Assembly: GCA_017577365.1 (NCBI GenBank)
Contig: PKRJ01000011.1
Location: 11,509 to 75,508 of the forward strand
Direction: 5' to 3'
DNA length: 64,000 bases
Source of the DNA: Gammaproteobacteria bacterium
Lineage (GTDB): Bacteria; Pseudomonadota; Gammaproteobacteria; Steroidobacterales; Rariloculaceae
The notes under the pieces were generated by a model. It had not been told where the DNA came from. It saw only the letters and a program-made list of their open reading frames with translations, and ran no database searches. Shown in pieces: positions 1 through 9,253 of the stretch (within the stretch, counting starts at the first letter, position 1; each line of letters opens with the position of its first letter). Made by a program: the position numbers and the translations under genes.

Positions 1-556
1 TGCCGAGCAGAAAGCCGAAGTCGCCGACGCGGTTCACGAGGAAGGCCTTCAGGTTCGCGAAGACCGCCGACGGGCGTTTGAACCAGAAGCCAATCAGGAG
101 ATACGAGACGAGACCGACCGCTTCCCAGCCGAAGAAGAGCTGCATCAGGTTGTTCGACATCACGAGCATCAGCATCGAGAACGTGAACAACGAGATGTAG
201 CTGAAGAAGCGCTGGTAGCCCGGGTCGTCGTGCATGTAGCCGATCGTGTAGACGTGCACGGCGAGCGACACGGACGTGACGACGACCATCATCAGCGCCG
301 TCAGGTTGTCGATCAGGAAGCCGACGGCGATCGTCACGTTGCCGATCTTCGCCCACTCGTAGACGTTGCCGTTGTAGGGCTCCGCGTCGCCGAACGCGAG
401 ACCCCACAGCACGTACAGCGACAGCGCGAACGAGATCGCGACGCCCAGGATCGTCACCGAATGCGCGCCGGCGCGGCCGATCTTGGAGCCCAGCAGGCCC
501 GCAATCGCGGCCGCCGCGAGCGGCGCCAGAACGATGGTGAGATAGATCGACTCCAC
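1..556 (-). CDS. nuoL: NADH-quinone oxidoreductase subunit L (partial, N-terminal part)
   Basis: This is the first 185 codons of the large antiporter-like membrane subunit of complex I; the rest lies beyond the window start. It begins with a GTG three bases after the nuoK stop. The translation is strongly hydrophobic and contains the family's characteristic stretch around an MMVVVTSVS helix, YTIGYM.DD, and a FFGWEAVGLVSYLLIGF segment, whose glutamate corresponds to the conserved helix-5 Glu of proton-pumping subunits. Order after nuoK is standard. The GTG start is chosen because it gives tight coupling to nuoK and the expected N-terminal hydrophobic helix. Confidence 0.93.
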   Translation of the reverse strand, partial: MESIYLTIVLAPLAAAAIAGLLGSKIGRAGAHSVTILGVAISFALSLYVLWGLAFGDAEPYNGNVYEWAKIGNVTIAVGFLIDNLTALMMVVVTSVSLAVHVYTIGYMHDDPGYQRFFSYISLFTFSMLMLVMSNNLMQLFFGWEAVGLVSYLLIGFWFKRPSAVFANLKAFLVNRVGDFGFLLG

Positions 557-559
557 CGC

Positions 560-868
560 TTATCCCTTCAACGAGTCGAGCGCGTCGACGTTGATGCTCC
601 GCCTGTTGCGGAACAGCACGACGAGAATCGCGAGCCCTATCGCCGCTTCCGCCGCGGCGACCGTGAGGATGAAGAAAACGAAAATCTGCCCGAGCGTGTC
701 GCCGAGCATCCGCGAGAACGCGATGAAGTTGAAGTTCACCGCGAGCAGCATCAGCTCGATGCACATCAGGAGCAGGAGCATGTTCTTGCGGTTGATGAAG
801 ATGCCGGCGACCGCGATGGAGAACAGGATCGCGGCGAGCACGAGGTAATGGGCGATCGTGACCGTCAT
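560..868 (-). CDS. nuoK: NADH-quinone oxidoreductase subunit K
   Basis: A 102-residue protein with three transmembrane helices, the expected length and topology for NuoK, an inner-membrane subunit of complex I that takes part in proton translocation. Two membrane-embedded acidic residues are visible, in the CIELML segment and in the AAAEAAIGLAILV segment, matching the conserved glutamates of the family. It lies between nuoJ (stop 3 bases upstream of this ATG) and nuoL, so the genes are probably translationally coupled. Confidence 0.97.
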   Translation of the reverse strand: MTVTIAHYLVLAAILFSIAVAGIFINRKNMLLLLMCIELMLLAVNFNFIAFSRMLGDTLGQIFVFFILTVAAAEAAIGLAILVVLFRNRRSINVDALDSLKG

Positions 869-871
869 CCG

Positions 872-1474
872 TTACTCCTTGACCGGGCCGACCTTCACGA
901 CGCGAATGCGATCCTCGGCGCGCACGGCAACCTGCGCCGGCACGTCCTGCACCTTGAGGCCCGGACGGTGCCGCGTACGCATCGTCAGCGTGATCGCGGC
1001 GACGATCGCGAGCAGCAGCAGCATCGCCGCGATCTCTAGCGCGAAGACATGCTCGGTGTAGAGCACCCCGCCGAGCTCCTTGGTATTGCTGTAGTCCGCC
1101 GCATGCGGCGTCGGCGTCACGAACGCCTGGCCCTCGCTCCGGAACCAGATCACGTTCGCGATCTCGATGACGACGACGAGCGCGACGCCGATCCCGAGCG
1201 GCAGGTAGCGCGTGAAGCCGCTGCGCAGCTCCTCGACGTTGATGTTGAGCATCATCACGACGAAGAGGAACAGCACCATCACCGCGCCGACGTATACGAC
1301 GACGAGCGTGATCGCGAGGAACTCGGCCTCGAGCAGCAGCCACAGCACCGCGCTCTGCAGGAACGCGAATACGAGGAACAGCACCGAATGCACGGGATTG
1401 CGCGCGGTGATCACACCAAGCGCCGCGACCAGCAATATCGCGGCAAACGCGTAGAACAGGACCGTCGTAACCAA
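872..1474 (-). CDS. nuoJ: NADH-quinone oxidoreductase subunit J
   Basis: A 200-residue membrane protein with about five hydrophobic helices, matching NuoJ (ND6 family), a membrane-arm subunit of complex I. The motif VHSVLFLVFAF near the N-terminus and VVVYVGAVMVLFLFVVMML in helix 3 are typical of the family; the latter holds the pi-bulge region involved in coupling. A hydrophilic loop and a polar C-terminal tail follow. The gene sits in order between nuoI and nuoK, with 19 bases to nuoI. Confidence 0.97.
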   Translation of the reverse strand: MVTTVLFYAFAAILLVAALGVITARNPVHSVLFLVFAFLQSAVLWLLLEAEFLAITLVVVYVGAVMVLFLFVVMMLNINVEELRSGFTRYLPLGIGVALVVVIEIANVIWFRSEGQAFVTPTPHAADYSNTKELGGVLYTEHVFALEIAAMLLLLAIVAAITLTMRTRHRPGLKVQDVPAQVAVRAEDRIRVVKVGPVKE

Positions 1475-1493
1475 GGCTCCGCCCTCGATCGAC

Positions 1494-1970
1494 CTATCGA
1501 TACGGCGCGTCCGCCGCCTTGTCCGCGGCGATCATCGCTTCGTACTTGTCGCCGACGGCGAGCAGCTTGTCCTTCGTCATGATGTTCTCGCCGCGCCGCT
1601 CCATGTGAAACTCGTGAATCCGCGTCTCCACGATCGCATCGACCGGGCAGGCTTCCTCGCAGAAGCCGCAATAGATGCACTTGAAGAGATCGATGTCGTA
1701 GCGGGTCGTGCGGCGCGTGCCGTCCGGTCCGACGCCCGACTCGATCGTGATCGCCTGCGCCGGGCACACCGCCTCGCACAGCTTGCACGCGATGCAGCGC
1801 TCCTGCCCGTTCGGGTATCGTCGGAGCGCGTGCAGCCCGCGGAAACGGGGCGACTTCGGCGTCTTCTCCTCCGGATAGAGCACCGTCGCCTTGCGCGTGA
1901 AGAAGTGCTTCAGCGTCAGACGAAGCCCGGCGAGGAGCTCCGTCATCAGGAATGTCTTTACCGGATACAT
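1494..1970 (-). CDS. nuoI: NADH-quinone oxidoreductase subunit I, 2x[4Fe-4S] ferredoxin-like
   Basis: This 158-residue protein carries two 4Fe-4S motifs, CIACKLCEAVCP and CIYCGFCEEACP, that hold clusters N6a and N6b passing electrons toward N2 in the peripheral arm of complex I. The frame is open further upstream, but the start at 1970 is chosen because AGGAGG stands directly before this ATG and the family begins with an amphipathic segment like MTELLAGLRLTLKHFF. It is shorter at the C-terminus than the enterobacterial protein and resembles the alphaproteobacterial/mitochondrial form. Confidence 0.96.
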   Translation of the reverse strand: MYPVKTFLMTELLAGLRLTLKHFFTRKATVLYPEEKTPKSPRFRGLHALRRYPNGQERCIACKLCEAVCPAQAITIESGVGPDGTRRTTRYDIDLFKCIYCGFCEEACPVDAIVETRIHEFHMERRGENIMTKDKLLAVGDKYEAMIAADKAADAPYR

Positions 1971-2037
1971 TTCGCCTCCTTGGCGCAAGGGAGCCGGTCC
2001 CCTTCGCGCGGAGCCATATTCCGTTCTCGAGACGCCA

Positions 2038-3108
2038 TCACGCCGCCCACGGTCCGACCCGCAGCGCGGCCATCGCACCCTCGACGACGATCCAGACGAT
2101 CGTCACCGGGATGAACACCTTCCACCCGAGCCGCATGATCTGGTCGTAGCGGTAGCGGGGGAAGGTCGCGCGGATCCACAGGAACATGAAGCTGACGACC
2201 GCCATCTTCAGCCCGAGCCAGAACACGCTCGGCTCCGCGAGGATCGTCCCGTCGAGCCCAGGAATCCCCGCGAACGGCGACAGCCACCCGCCGAGGAAGA
2301 AAATCGACGTGAGCGCCGCGACGAGAATCATGTTCGCGTACTCGGCGAGGAAGAACAGCGCAAAACCCATGCCCGAGTACTCGACGTGAAAGCCTGCGAC
2401 GATCTCCGACTCGCCCTCGGCGACGTCGAACGGATGCCGGTTCGTCTCGGCCACGCCCGCGATGAAATAGACGATGAACAGCGGGAACAGCGGCAGCCAG
2501 AACCAGCCGAAGATGCTCGTGCCCTGCTGCGACAGCACGATCTCCCCGAGATTCAGGCTCCCCGCGGCCATCAACACGCCGACGAGCGCGAAGCCCATCG
2601 CGATCTCGTACGCGACGATCTGCGCCGCGGAGCGCATCGAGCCGAGGAACGCGTATTTCGAGTTCGACGACCAGCCCGCGAGGATGATCCCGTAGACGCC
2701 GAGCGATGTGAGCGCGAGCACGTAGAGCAGCCCCGCGTCGATGTCGGCGATGACGAACTCGTCGCTCAAAGGCACGACAGCCCAGACGGCGAATGCCGGA
2801 ATCAGCGACAGAAGCGGCGCGATGACGAACAGGAAGCGGTTCGCGTTCGACGGGATGACCACTTCCTTGAACATCAGCTTGAAGAGGTCCGCGAACGGCT
2901 GCAGCAGGCCGCGGTAGCCGACCCGGTTCGGACCGAGGCGGTGCTGCATGAAGCCGATGACCTTGCGCTCGACGTAGACGAAGTACGCGACGCCCAAGAT
3001 CACCGGCACGAGCACCGCGACGATCTTCAGCAAGATCACGACGACGTCGCGGACGACGTCGGGCAACATGAGCCAATAAGGCTCGAAGTTCGCGATTAGG
3101 CCGCTCAT
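2038..3108 (-). CDS. nuoH: NADH-quinone oxidoreductase subunit H
   Basis: A 356-residue protein with about eight transmembrane helices, the usual NuoH (ND1) size. It forms the quinone-access chamber where the membrane arm meets the peripheral arm. Family signatures visible are the YVERKVIGFMQHRLGPNRVG loop near residues 46-66 and the acidic loop around AETNRHPFDVAEGESEIVAGF. The ATG overlaps the nuoG stop as ATGA, which indicates translational coupling. Confidence 0.97.
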   Translation of the reverse strand: MSGLIANFEPYWLMLPDVVRDVVVILLKIVAVLVPVILGVAYFVYVERKVIGFMQHRLGPNRVGYRGLLQPFADLFKLMFKEVVIPSNANRFLFVIAPLLSLIPAFAVWAVVPLSDEFVIADIDAGLLYVLALTSLGVYGIILAGWSSNSKYAFLGSMRSAAQIVAYEIAMGFALVGVLMAAGSLNLGEIVLSQQGTSIFGWFWLPLFPLFIVYFIAGVAETNRHPFDVAEGESEIVAGFHVEYSGMGFALFFLAEYANMILVAALTSIFFLGGWLSPFAGIPGLDGTILAEPSVFWLGLKMAVVSFMFLWIRATFPRYRYDQIMRLGWKVFIPVTIVWIVVEGAMAALRVGPWAA

Positions 3109-5321
3109 CCCGCGCTCTGCACTCTGATCTCCGCTCGCGCGTCGTCATCGCCCTTCGCGCCGCGCGCGAAAACCGTGCGCTGCAGCGGCTCGGAGCGACG
3201 GACGACGGCATCGACGGAATAGATCGGCACATCGAGCTCGTCGAGGGAAACCTGCACGGCGTCGCCCTCGGCCTCGATCTGCCCGGAATAGGAATTGTCG
3301 GGACGGGTCTCGCCGACCGCACGGCGCACGCCGTCGAGCACCTCCTCGGCCGAGCGATATTCCGCGTCCTCGACGCCAAGCAAATTCGCGAGCACGCGCA
3401 GCACGCGCCAGCCGGGACGTGCGTCGCCGACCGGGTTCGCGGCCGCGTCGAAGCTCTGCCAGCGGCCTTCGCCGTTGACGAACGTTCCCGGCGTCTCAGC
3501 GAAGGCCGCGATCGGCAACAGCACCGTCGAGCAACCGAGGAGCTCGTCGGTCACGTACGACGAGAACGTGATCACGGTGTCGGCGGATTTCAGCGCCTGC
3601 TCGGCGCGCTCGCCGTTCGCGATGTCCTCCCGCGGCTCGATACCGAAGACGATGTACGCGCGCCGCGGCGAGTTGATCATGCCCTGGACGTCGAGCCCGG
3701 GCTCGCCGCCCGCCGCGCCGCCCGGGCCGCGATGCGGCAGCACGCCCGAGATCGCGGCACCGGCTCCGTTCGCGCCCTCGGCGATATAGCCGATCTCCGC
3801 GCCGGTCAACGCGGCGAGCGCCGCGGCGAGCGCACGAATCTCGGCGAACTGCGGATGCCGCTGCGCGAGGTGACCGAGCAGGATCAATGCGCGCTCCTTC
3901 CCGATCAGTCGCCGCACCGCGCTCGTGTGCGCGTCCGAGGCGGCGATCTCGCTCGCGAGCTTCGCCGCGACGGCGGGCACCTGCTTCTGGGTCTCCCGAG
4001 CCGCGGCGACGACGAGCGCCCCGAGCGCGTGCACCATGCGCTCGACCGGAGCGTCGACGTACTCGTGCTCGAAGTGATACGTGTAAGCGGCCGGATTCAC
4101 GAACGTCACGGCCGCGCCATCCAACGCCGCGTTACGCACGCGATGCGCGATCAGCGGCGCTTCCATGCGCAGATTCGAGCCGACGACGAGGATCGCGTCG
4201 CGCCGCTCCAAGCCCTCGATCGAGCAGCCGAGCCACGGGAAGACCGGGTCCGCGTTCTGGTCGCGGAAATCGCGCCGCCGCAGACGATGGTCGATATTCC
4301 TCGAGCCGAGGCGGTCCGCGATGCGGCGCAGCAGGAACATCTCCTCGAGCGTCGCGTTCGGCGAGACGAGCACGCCGAGCGCCTCGCCTTCTCCGTCGAG
4401 CGTCTTCACGAGCTCGCGCGCGGCGAGCTCGAGCGCCTCCTGCCACGTCGCCTCGGTCCACTGCTGGTCGATCTTGACCATCGGCTTCTCGAGCCGATCG
4501 TCCGCGTACAGGCCGTAGCAGCTGAATCGGTCGCGGTCGGAGATCCACGTCTCGTTGATCGAGTCGTTCCGCTTGGGCACGACGCGCTTCACGCGCCCGC
4601 GCAGCACGTGCGCGTAGATGTTCGAGCCGACCGCATCGTGCGCCGCGACGAGCGGCTTCGAGCTCATCTCCCACGGCCGCGCGCTGTAACGGTACGGCTT
4701 GTTGTTCAGCGCGCCGACCGGGCAGAGATCGATGATGTTTCCGGAGAGCTCGTGCTCGACCGCGCGCTCGACGTACGTGCTGATCACGGTCCGCTCGCCG
4801 CGCCCGATCGTGCCGAGCTGCTGGATACCCTGGATCTCGATGCCGAAACGCACGCACCGAGTGCAATGGATACAGCGCGTCATGTCGGTCGAGATCAACG
4901 GACCGATGTTCAGGTCCTTCACGACGCGCTTTCGCTCCGTGTAGCGCGACACGTCCCGGCCGTATCCGACGGCGAGATCCTGCAGCTCGCACTCGCCGCC
5001 CTGGTCGCAGATCGGGCAGTCGAGCGGGTGATTGATCAGCAGGAACTCCATCGTCGCCTTCTGCGCGTCGATCGCGCGCCTCGAGCGCGTGTAGACCTTC
5101 ATCCCGTCCGCGACCGGCGTCGCGCACGCCGGCATCGGCTTCGGCGCCTTCTCGATGTCGACGAGGCACATCCGGCAGTTCGCCGCGACACTGAGCTTGT
5201 GGTGGTAACAGAAGCGCGGGATGTAGATGCCCGCCCGATCCGTCACCTCGATCAGCATCTCGCCCTTGCGCGCCTCGAGCGGCACGCCGTTCACTTCGAT
5301 CTTGACGATGTCGTCGCTCAT
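3105..5321 (-). CDS. nuoG: NADH-quinone oxidoreductase subunit G
   Basis: A 738-residue iron-sulfur subunit of the complex I N-module. The first 220 residues hold a [2Fe-2S] ferredoxin domain (CYHHKLSV..CRMC, then PACATP), the HPLDCPICDQGGECELQD histidine/cysteine motif and CIHCTRCVRF..CPVGAL for N4/N5. A molybdopterin-oxidoreductase-like domain of about 500 residues follows. The CxxCxxxC ligands of the extra cluster N7 found in E. coli NuoG are absent: the stretch after the CPVGALNNKPY segment has no CxxC. The start at 5321 follows from the MSDDIVKIEVNG beginning; nuoF ends 20 bases upstream. Confidence 0.96.
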   Translation of the reverse strand: MSDDIVKIEVNGVPLEARKGEMLIEVTDRAGIYIPRFCYHHKLSVAANCRMCLVDIEKAPKPMPACATPVADGMKVYTRSRRAIDAQKATMEFLLINHPLDCPICDQGGECELQDLAVGYGRDVSRYTERKRVVKDLNIGPLISTDMTRCIHCTRCVRFGIEIQGIQQLGTIGRGERTVISTYVERAVEHELSGNIIDLCPVGALNNKPYRYSARPWEMSSKPLVAAHDAVGSNIYAHVLRGRVKRVVPKRNDSINETWISDRDRFSCYGLYADDRLEKPMVKIDQQWTEATWQEALELAARELVKTLDGEGEALGVLVSPNATLEEMFLLRRIADRLGSRNIDHRLRRRDFRDQNADPVFPWLGCSIEGLERRDAILVVGSNLRMEAPLIAHRVRNAALDGAAVTFVNPAAYTYHFEHEYVDAPVERMVHALGALVVAAARETQKQVPAVAAKLASEIAASDAHTSAVRRLIGKERALILLGHLAQRHPQFAEIRALAAALAALTGAEIGYIAEGANGAGAAISGVLPHRGPGGAAGGEPGLDVQGMINSPRRAYIVFGIEPREDIANGERAEQALKSADTVITFSSYVTDELLGCSTVLLPIAAFAETPGTFVNGEGRWQSFDAAANPVGDARPGWRVLRVLANLLGVEDAEYRSAEEVLDGVRRAVGETRPDNSYSGQIEAEGDAVQVSLDELDVPIYSVDAVVRRSEPLQRTVFARGAKGDDDARAEIRVQSAG

Positions 5322-5341
5322 GTTCGTCCACGCGGCGCGCG

Positions 5342-6652
5342 TCAGGCCGCGGCGCTCAACTTCTCGACGATGCTGCGGCCCCGATGCTCGACCATGTACT
5401 CGAACTCGTGCCGGAAATGCTTGAGGAAGCTCTGCACCGGCCACGCCGCGGCGTCGCCGAGCGCGCAGATCGTGTGCCCCTCGATGTGGTTCGCGACGTC
5501 GACGAGCTTGTCGAGGTCGTCGTACGTGCCCTTCCCTTCGATGATTCGCGTCAGCACGCGGTAGAGCCAGCCCGTGCCCTCGCGGCACGGTGTGCACTGG
5601 CCGCAGGATTCCGCGGAATAGAAGCGCGAGATGCGTCTCAGCAGCCGCACCATGCACGTCGTCTCGTCGATCACGATCGTCGCGCCCGTGCCGAGCCCGC
5701 TGCCGGCCGCGCGGATCGTGTCGAAGTCCATCGTGAGCTCCATCATCGTCTCGGCCGGAACGACCGGCACGGACGATCCGCCGGGGATCACGGCCTTGAG
5801 CTTGCGGCCGCCGCGCACGCCGCCCGCGATCTCGAGCAGGTCGCGGAACGGAATGCCGAGCGGCAGCTCGTAGTTGCCGGGCCGCTCGACGTGCCCGGAG
5901 ACCGAGAAGATCGCCGTGCCGCCCGAGCCCTTGACGCCGAGATCCGCGAACCACTGCGCGCCGTTGCGGATGATCGTCGGGATCGACGCGAGCGTCTGCG
6001 CGTTGTTGATCGTCGTCGGTCTTCCGTAGAGACCGTACTGCGCGGGGAACGGCGGCTTGAAGCGCGGGCGGCCCTGCTTGCCTTCGAGCGATTCAAGGAG
6101 CGCTGTCTCCTCGCCGCAGATGTACGCGCCCGCGCCGAGGAACGCGTAACAGTCGAAATCGATGCCCGAGCCCTTGATGTTCTTGCCGAGCCAGCCGGCC
6201 TCGTACGCCTCCTTGAGCGCCTGCTCGAAGCGCGGGAACGGCTCCGACATGAACTCGCCGCGGATGTAGTTGTAGCCGGCCGTCGCACCGATCGCGTAAC
6301 CCGCGATCGCCATGCCTTCGATGATCGAGTGCGGGTTGTAGCGCAGGATGTCCCGGTCGTGACAGGTGCCCGGCTCGCTCTCGTCCGAGTTACAGACAAT
6401 GTACTTCTGGCCCGGCCCTTCCGCGTTCATGAACGAAAGCTTCAGGCCCGTCGGGAAGCCGGCGCCGCCGCGCCCGCGAAGCCCGGACGCCTTGATCTCC
6501 TCGATGATCGCCTTGCGGTCCAGCTCGCCGTTCAGCACGCGCTGCCACGCCCGATAGCCGCCGACCTTGTAATAGTTCTCGAGCGACCACGGCTCGCGGT
6601 CGAACTTCAGCGTCGCGAAGCAGACGAGATTCAGTTTGTCCGCGTAGCTCAC
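5342..6652 (-). CDS. nuoF: NADH-quinone oxidoreductase subunit F, NADH/FMN-binding
   Basis: A 436-residue subunit that binds NADH and FMN and starts electron transfer into complex I. The glycine-rich NADH site GLRGRGGAGFPTG lies at about residues 55-67, the FMN-binding YICGEETALLESLEGKQG segment at about 175-195, and the N3 [4Fe-4S] ligands are in CGQCTPCREG near residue 350 with a further Cys in HTICALGD. Length and motif order are typical. nuoE ends 24 bases upstream. Confidence 0.97.
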   Translation of the reverse strand: MSYADKLNLVCFATLKFDREPWSLENYYKVGGYRAWQRVLNGELDRKAIIEEIKASGLRGRGGAGFPTGLKLSFMNAEGPGQKYIVCNSDESEPGTCHDRDILRYNPHSIIEGMAIAGYAIGATAGYNYIRGEFMSEPFPRFEQALKEAYEAGWLGKNIKGSGIDFDCYAFLGAGAYICGEETALLESLEGKQGRPRFKPPFPAQYGLYGRPTTINNAQTLASIPTIIRNGAQWFADLGVKGSGGTAIFSVSGHVERPGNYELPLGIPFRDLLEIAGGVRGGRKLKAVIPGGSSVPVVPAETMMELTMDFDTIRAAGSGLGTGATIVIDETTCMVRLLRRISRFYSAESCGQCTPCREGTGWLYRVLTRIIEGKGTYDDLDKLVDVANHIEGHTICALGDAAAWPVQSFLKHFRHEFEYMVEHRGRSIVEKLSAAA

Positions 6653-6676
6653 GGTCTACCTCCCGAGAACGACGCT

Positions 6677-7192
6677 TCAATCCAACGAATCGAGGATCTC
6701 ATCGACCTTCTCCGGCGTGAGGTTCTCGTAGTAGACGTGATCGACCATCATCATCGGCGCGCCGACGCACGCTGCCAGGCACTCCTCCTCGCATTTCAGG
6801 TAGAAGCGGCCGTCCGGCGTGCTCTCGCCCGTCTTGATGCCGAGCTTGCGCTCGACGTGCTCGACGATCTCGTCCGCGCCGCGCAGCATGCACGAGATAT
6901 TCGTGCACACCGAGATCTTGTGCCGCCCGACCGGCTTGGTCTCGAACATCGAGTAGAACGACGCGACCTCGTACACCTGCACGGGCGGAAGATTCAGATA
7001 CTCCGCGACCGCGTCCATCAGCGGCTGCGTCAGATACCCGTGCTCGTGCTGCACCGCGTGCAGCGCCGCGATCACGGCCGACCGCTGACGCCCCTCGGGA
7101 AACTTCGCGACCCAACGGTCGATCTCTTCGCGCACGTGCTCGGAGAGCACGGCCTTGCCCGCTTCCATACGTGCCGAGTTTCCGTCGCTCAT
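6677..7192 (-). CDS. nuoE: NADH-quinone oxidoreductase subunit E, [2Fe-2S]
   Basis: A 171-residue thioredoxin-fold subunit carrying cluster N1a. The four ligands fit CTNISC (about residue 95) and the later CEEECLAAC segment. The start is the ATG that overlaps the nuoD stop as ATGA; the frame stays open upstream, but that stretch is the shadow of nuoD. The N-terminal helical region (VAKFPEGRQRSAVIAALHAVQ, LTQPLMDAVAEYL) is typical. Confidence 0.96.
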   Translation of the reverse strand: MSDGNSARMEAGKAVLSEHVREEIDRWVAKFPEGRQRSAVIAALHAVQHEHGYLTQPLMDAVAEYLNLPPVQVYEVASFYSMFETKPVGRHKISVCTNISCMLRGADEIVEHVERKLGIKTGESTPDGRFYLKCEEECLAACVGAPMMMVDHVYYENLTPEKVDEILDSLD

Positions 7193-8442
7193 CGGTCGAT
7201 CTCTCCGAACACGATGTCCTGCGTGCCGATCACGGCCACGACGTCCGCGAGCATGTGCCCCTTCACCATCTCGTTCATCGCGGCGAGATGAGGAAACCCG
7301 GGCGCCCGCACCTTGACCCGATACGGCTTGTTCGCGCCGTCCGAGATCAAGTACACGCCGAACTCGCCCTTCGGCGCCTCGACGGCCGCGTACACCTCGC
7401 CCTCGGGCACGCTGTAGCCTTCCGTGAACAGCTTGAAGTGATGAATCAACGACTCCATGTCGTCCTTCATCTCGATGCGCCGCGGCGGAGCGATCTTCCG
7501 GTCGTCGATCATCACCGGGCCCGGATTCTTCTTGAGCCACTCGACGCACTGCTTGATGATCCTCGTCGACTGGCGCAATTCCTCGACGCGCACGAGGTAG
7601 CGGTCGTAGCAGTCGCCGTTCTTGCCGACCGGGATGTCGAAGTCGAGCTGGTCGTAGACCTCGTACGGCTGGTGCTTGCGCAGATCCCACACGACGCCGG
7701 AGCCGCGCAGCATCGGCCCCGAGAACCCGAGCTGCATCGCACGCTCGGGCGAGACGACGCCGATATTGACCGTGCGCTGCTTCCAGATTCGGTTGTCGGT
7801 CAGGAGCGTCTCGTACTCGTCGATCCGCGCCGGGAAGCGGTCGGCGAAGTGCTCGATGAAGTCGAGCACCGAGCCGCTACGCGCCTCGTTCAGCTCCTCG
7901 AGCTCCTTCGCCGAGCGATACGGCGACGGCTCGTATTGCGGCATCTTGTCCGGCAGATCGCGATAGACGCCGCCGGGACGATAGTACGTCGCGTGCATCC
8001 GGGTGCCCGAGACCGCCTCGTAGACGTCCATGAGGTCCTCGCGCTCCCGGAAGCAGTACAGGAAGACCGTCATCGCGCCGATGTCCATGGCGTGCGCGCC
8101 GAGCCACATCAGGTGGTTCAGGATCCGCGTGATCTCGTCGAACATCACGCGGATGTACTGCGCGCGGATCGGCGGCTTGATGCCGAGCAGCTTCTCGATC
8201 GCGAGCACGTAGCCGTGCTCGTTGCACATCATCGAGACGTAATCGAGCCGATCCATGTAGCCGATCGACTGGTTGTACGGCTTCGTCTCGGCGAGCTTCT
8301 CGGTGGCGCGGTGCAGCAGCCCGACGTGAGGGTCGGCCTTGTGAATGACCTCGCCCTCCATTTCGAGCACCAAGCGCAGCACGCCGTGCGCGGCGGGATG
8401 CTGCGGCCCGAAATTGACTGTAAAGCTTTCGATCTCAGGCAT
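7189..8442 (-). CDS. nuoD: NADH-quinone oxidoreductase subunit D
   Basis: A 417-residue peripheral-arm subunit homologous to the 49-kDa protein and to the large subunit of [NiFe] hydrogenases. It forms the quinone-binding pocket with NuoB. Signatures are FGPQHPAAHGVLRLVLEMEGE at the start, the DRLDYVSMMCNEHGY segment near residue 85, and a C-terminal AVIGTQDIVFGEIDR, which is nearly invariant in the family. It is a separate gene from nuoC, unlike the fused nuoCD of enterobacteria; its start overlaps the nuoC end by 8 bases. Confidence 0.97.
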   Translation of the reverse strand: MPEIESFTVNFGPQHPAAHGVLRLVLEMEGEVIHKADPHVGLLHRATEKLAETKPYNQSIGYMDRLDYVSMMCNEHGYVLAIEKLLGIKPPIRAQYIRVMFDEITRILNHLMWLGAHAMDIGAMTVFLYCFREREDLMDVYEAVSGTRMHATYYRPGGVYRDLPDKMPQYEPSPYRSAKELEELNEARSGSVLDFIEHFADRFPARIDEYETLLTDNRIWKQRTVNIGVVSPERAMQLGFSGPMLRGSGVVWDLRKHQPYEVYDQLDFDIPVGKNGDCYDRYLVRVEELRQSTRIIKQCVEWLKKNPGPVMIDDRKIAPPRRIEMKDDMESLIHHFKLFTEGYSVPEGEVYAAVEAPKGEFGVYLISDGANKPYRVKVRAPGFPHLAAMNEMVKGHMLADVVAVIGTQDIVFGEIDR

Positions 8443-9178
8443 CGCTCGAATCCTTGAGCTCGGGCTCGTAGCGGTGGTCGTCGCGAATCACCTTCGGCAC
8501 GACGGTGCGAGGCTCGATGCTCACCGGCTCGTACACGACGCGCCCCTTCTCCGGGTCGTAGCGCATCTCGACGTGGCCGCTCACTGGGAAATCCTTACGG
8601 AACGGATGTCCGATGAAACCGTAATCGGTCAGGATGCGGCGAAGATCGGGATGACCGCGGAACAGGATCCCGAACAGGTCGAACGCCTCCCGTTCGTACC
8701 AATCCGCCGAGCTCCAGATGCCGGTGACCGAGTCGAGGATCGGATGCGCATCGTCCTTGCAGAACGTGCGAAGGCGCACACGCCAGTTGTGCGTGATCGA
8801 CAGAAGCTGATAGACGACCGCGAAGCGGTGCTTCGGACGGTAACGCGTCGTGTCGTGGTCGTCCTGCTCGGCCGGGAAGACATAGCGGTCGCGGAACACG
8901 CCGCGGCTGAAGCCCGTGCCGGTCGCGCTTTCCGTCTGCCACTCGTCGCGGCCGTAGACGAGATAATCGACGCCGGCGAGATCGATCAGCATCTCGAACC
9001 GGAGCGCCTCGTCGTCGCGCAGCGTCCGGCAAACGTCGAGCAAATGCTCGGCCTCGACCTCGTACGCCAGCTGCCCCGCGTTCAGCCACGGCGACAACCG
9101 CTCGACGCGGCCGGCGAGCGTCCGTTCTACCGCTTCGGCAAGCGCGGCGAGCCTCGGCGAAAGCTGTTCAGTTCGCAT
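8435..9178 (-). CDS. nuoC: NADH-quinone oxidoreductase subunit C
   Basis: A 247-residue peripheral-arm subunit (30-kDa family) that holds NuoD and the Q-module together. The family block ERE(A)FDLFGILFRGHPDLRRILTDYGF, followed by HPFRKDFPVSGHVEMRYD, is present around residues 165-210. Between residues 90 and 130 there is an insert with acidic, aromatic residues (FSRGVFRDRYVFPAEQDD) that makes the protein somewhat longer than the minimal form. nuoB ends 75 bases upstream, the widest gap in the operon. Confidence 0.95.
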   Translation of the reverse strand: MRTEQLSPRLAALAEAVERTLAGRVERLSPWLNAGQLAYEVEAEHLLDVCRTLRDDEALRFEMLIDLAGVDYLVYGRDEWQTESATGTGFSRGVFRDRYVFPAEQDDHDTTRYRPKHRFAVVYQLLSITHNWRVRLRTFCKDDAHPILDSVTGIWSSADWYEREAFDLFGILFRGHPDLRRILTDYGFIGHPFRKDFPVSGHVEMRYDPEKGRVVYEPVSIEPRTVVPKVIRDDHRYEPELKDSSDA

Positions 9179-9253
9179 GTCGTCCCGTCACAACCTTGGT
9201 CCGCGTGAGCCGACGATCGGGCGGCGCCTCGACCGATCGATCGCCGTCGGCCT

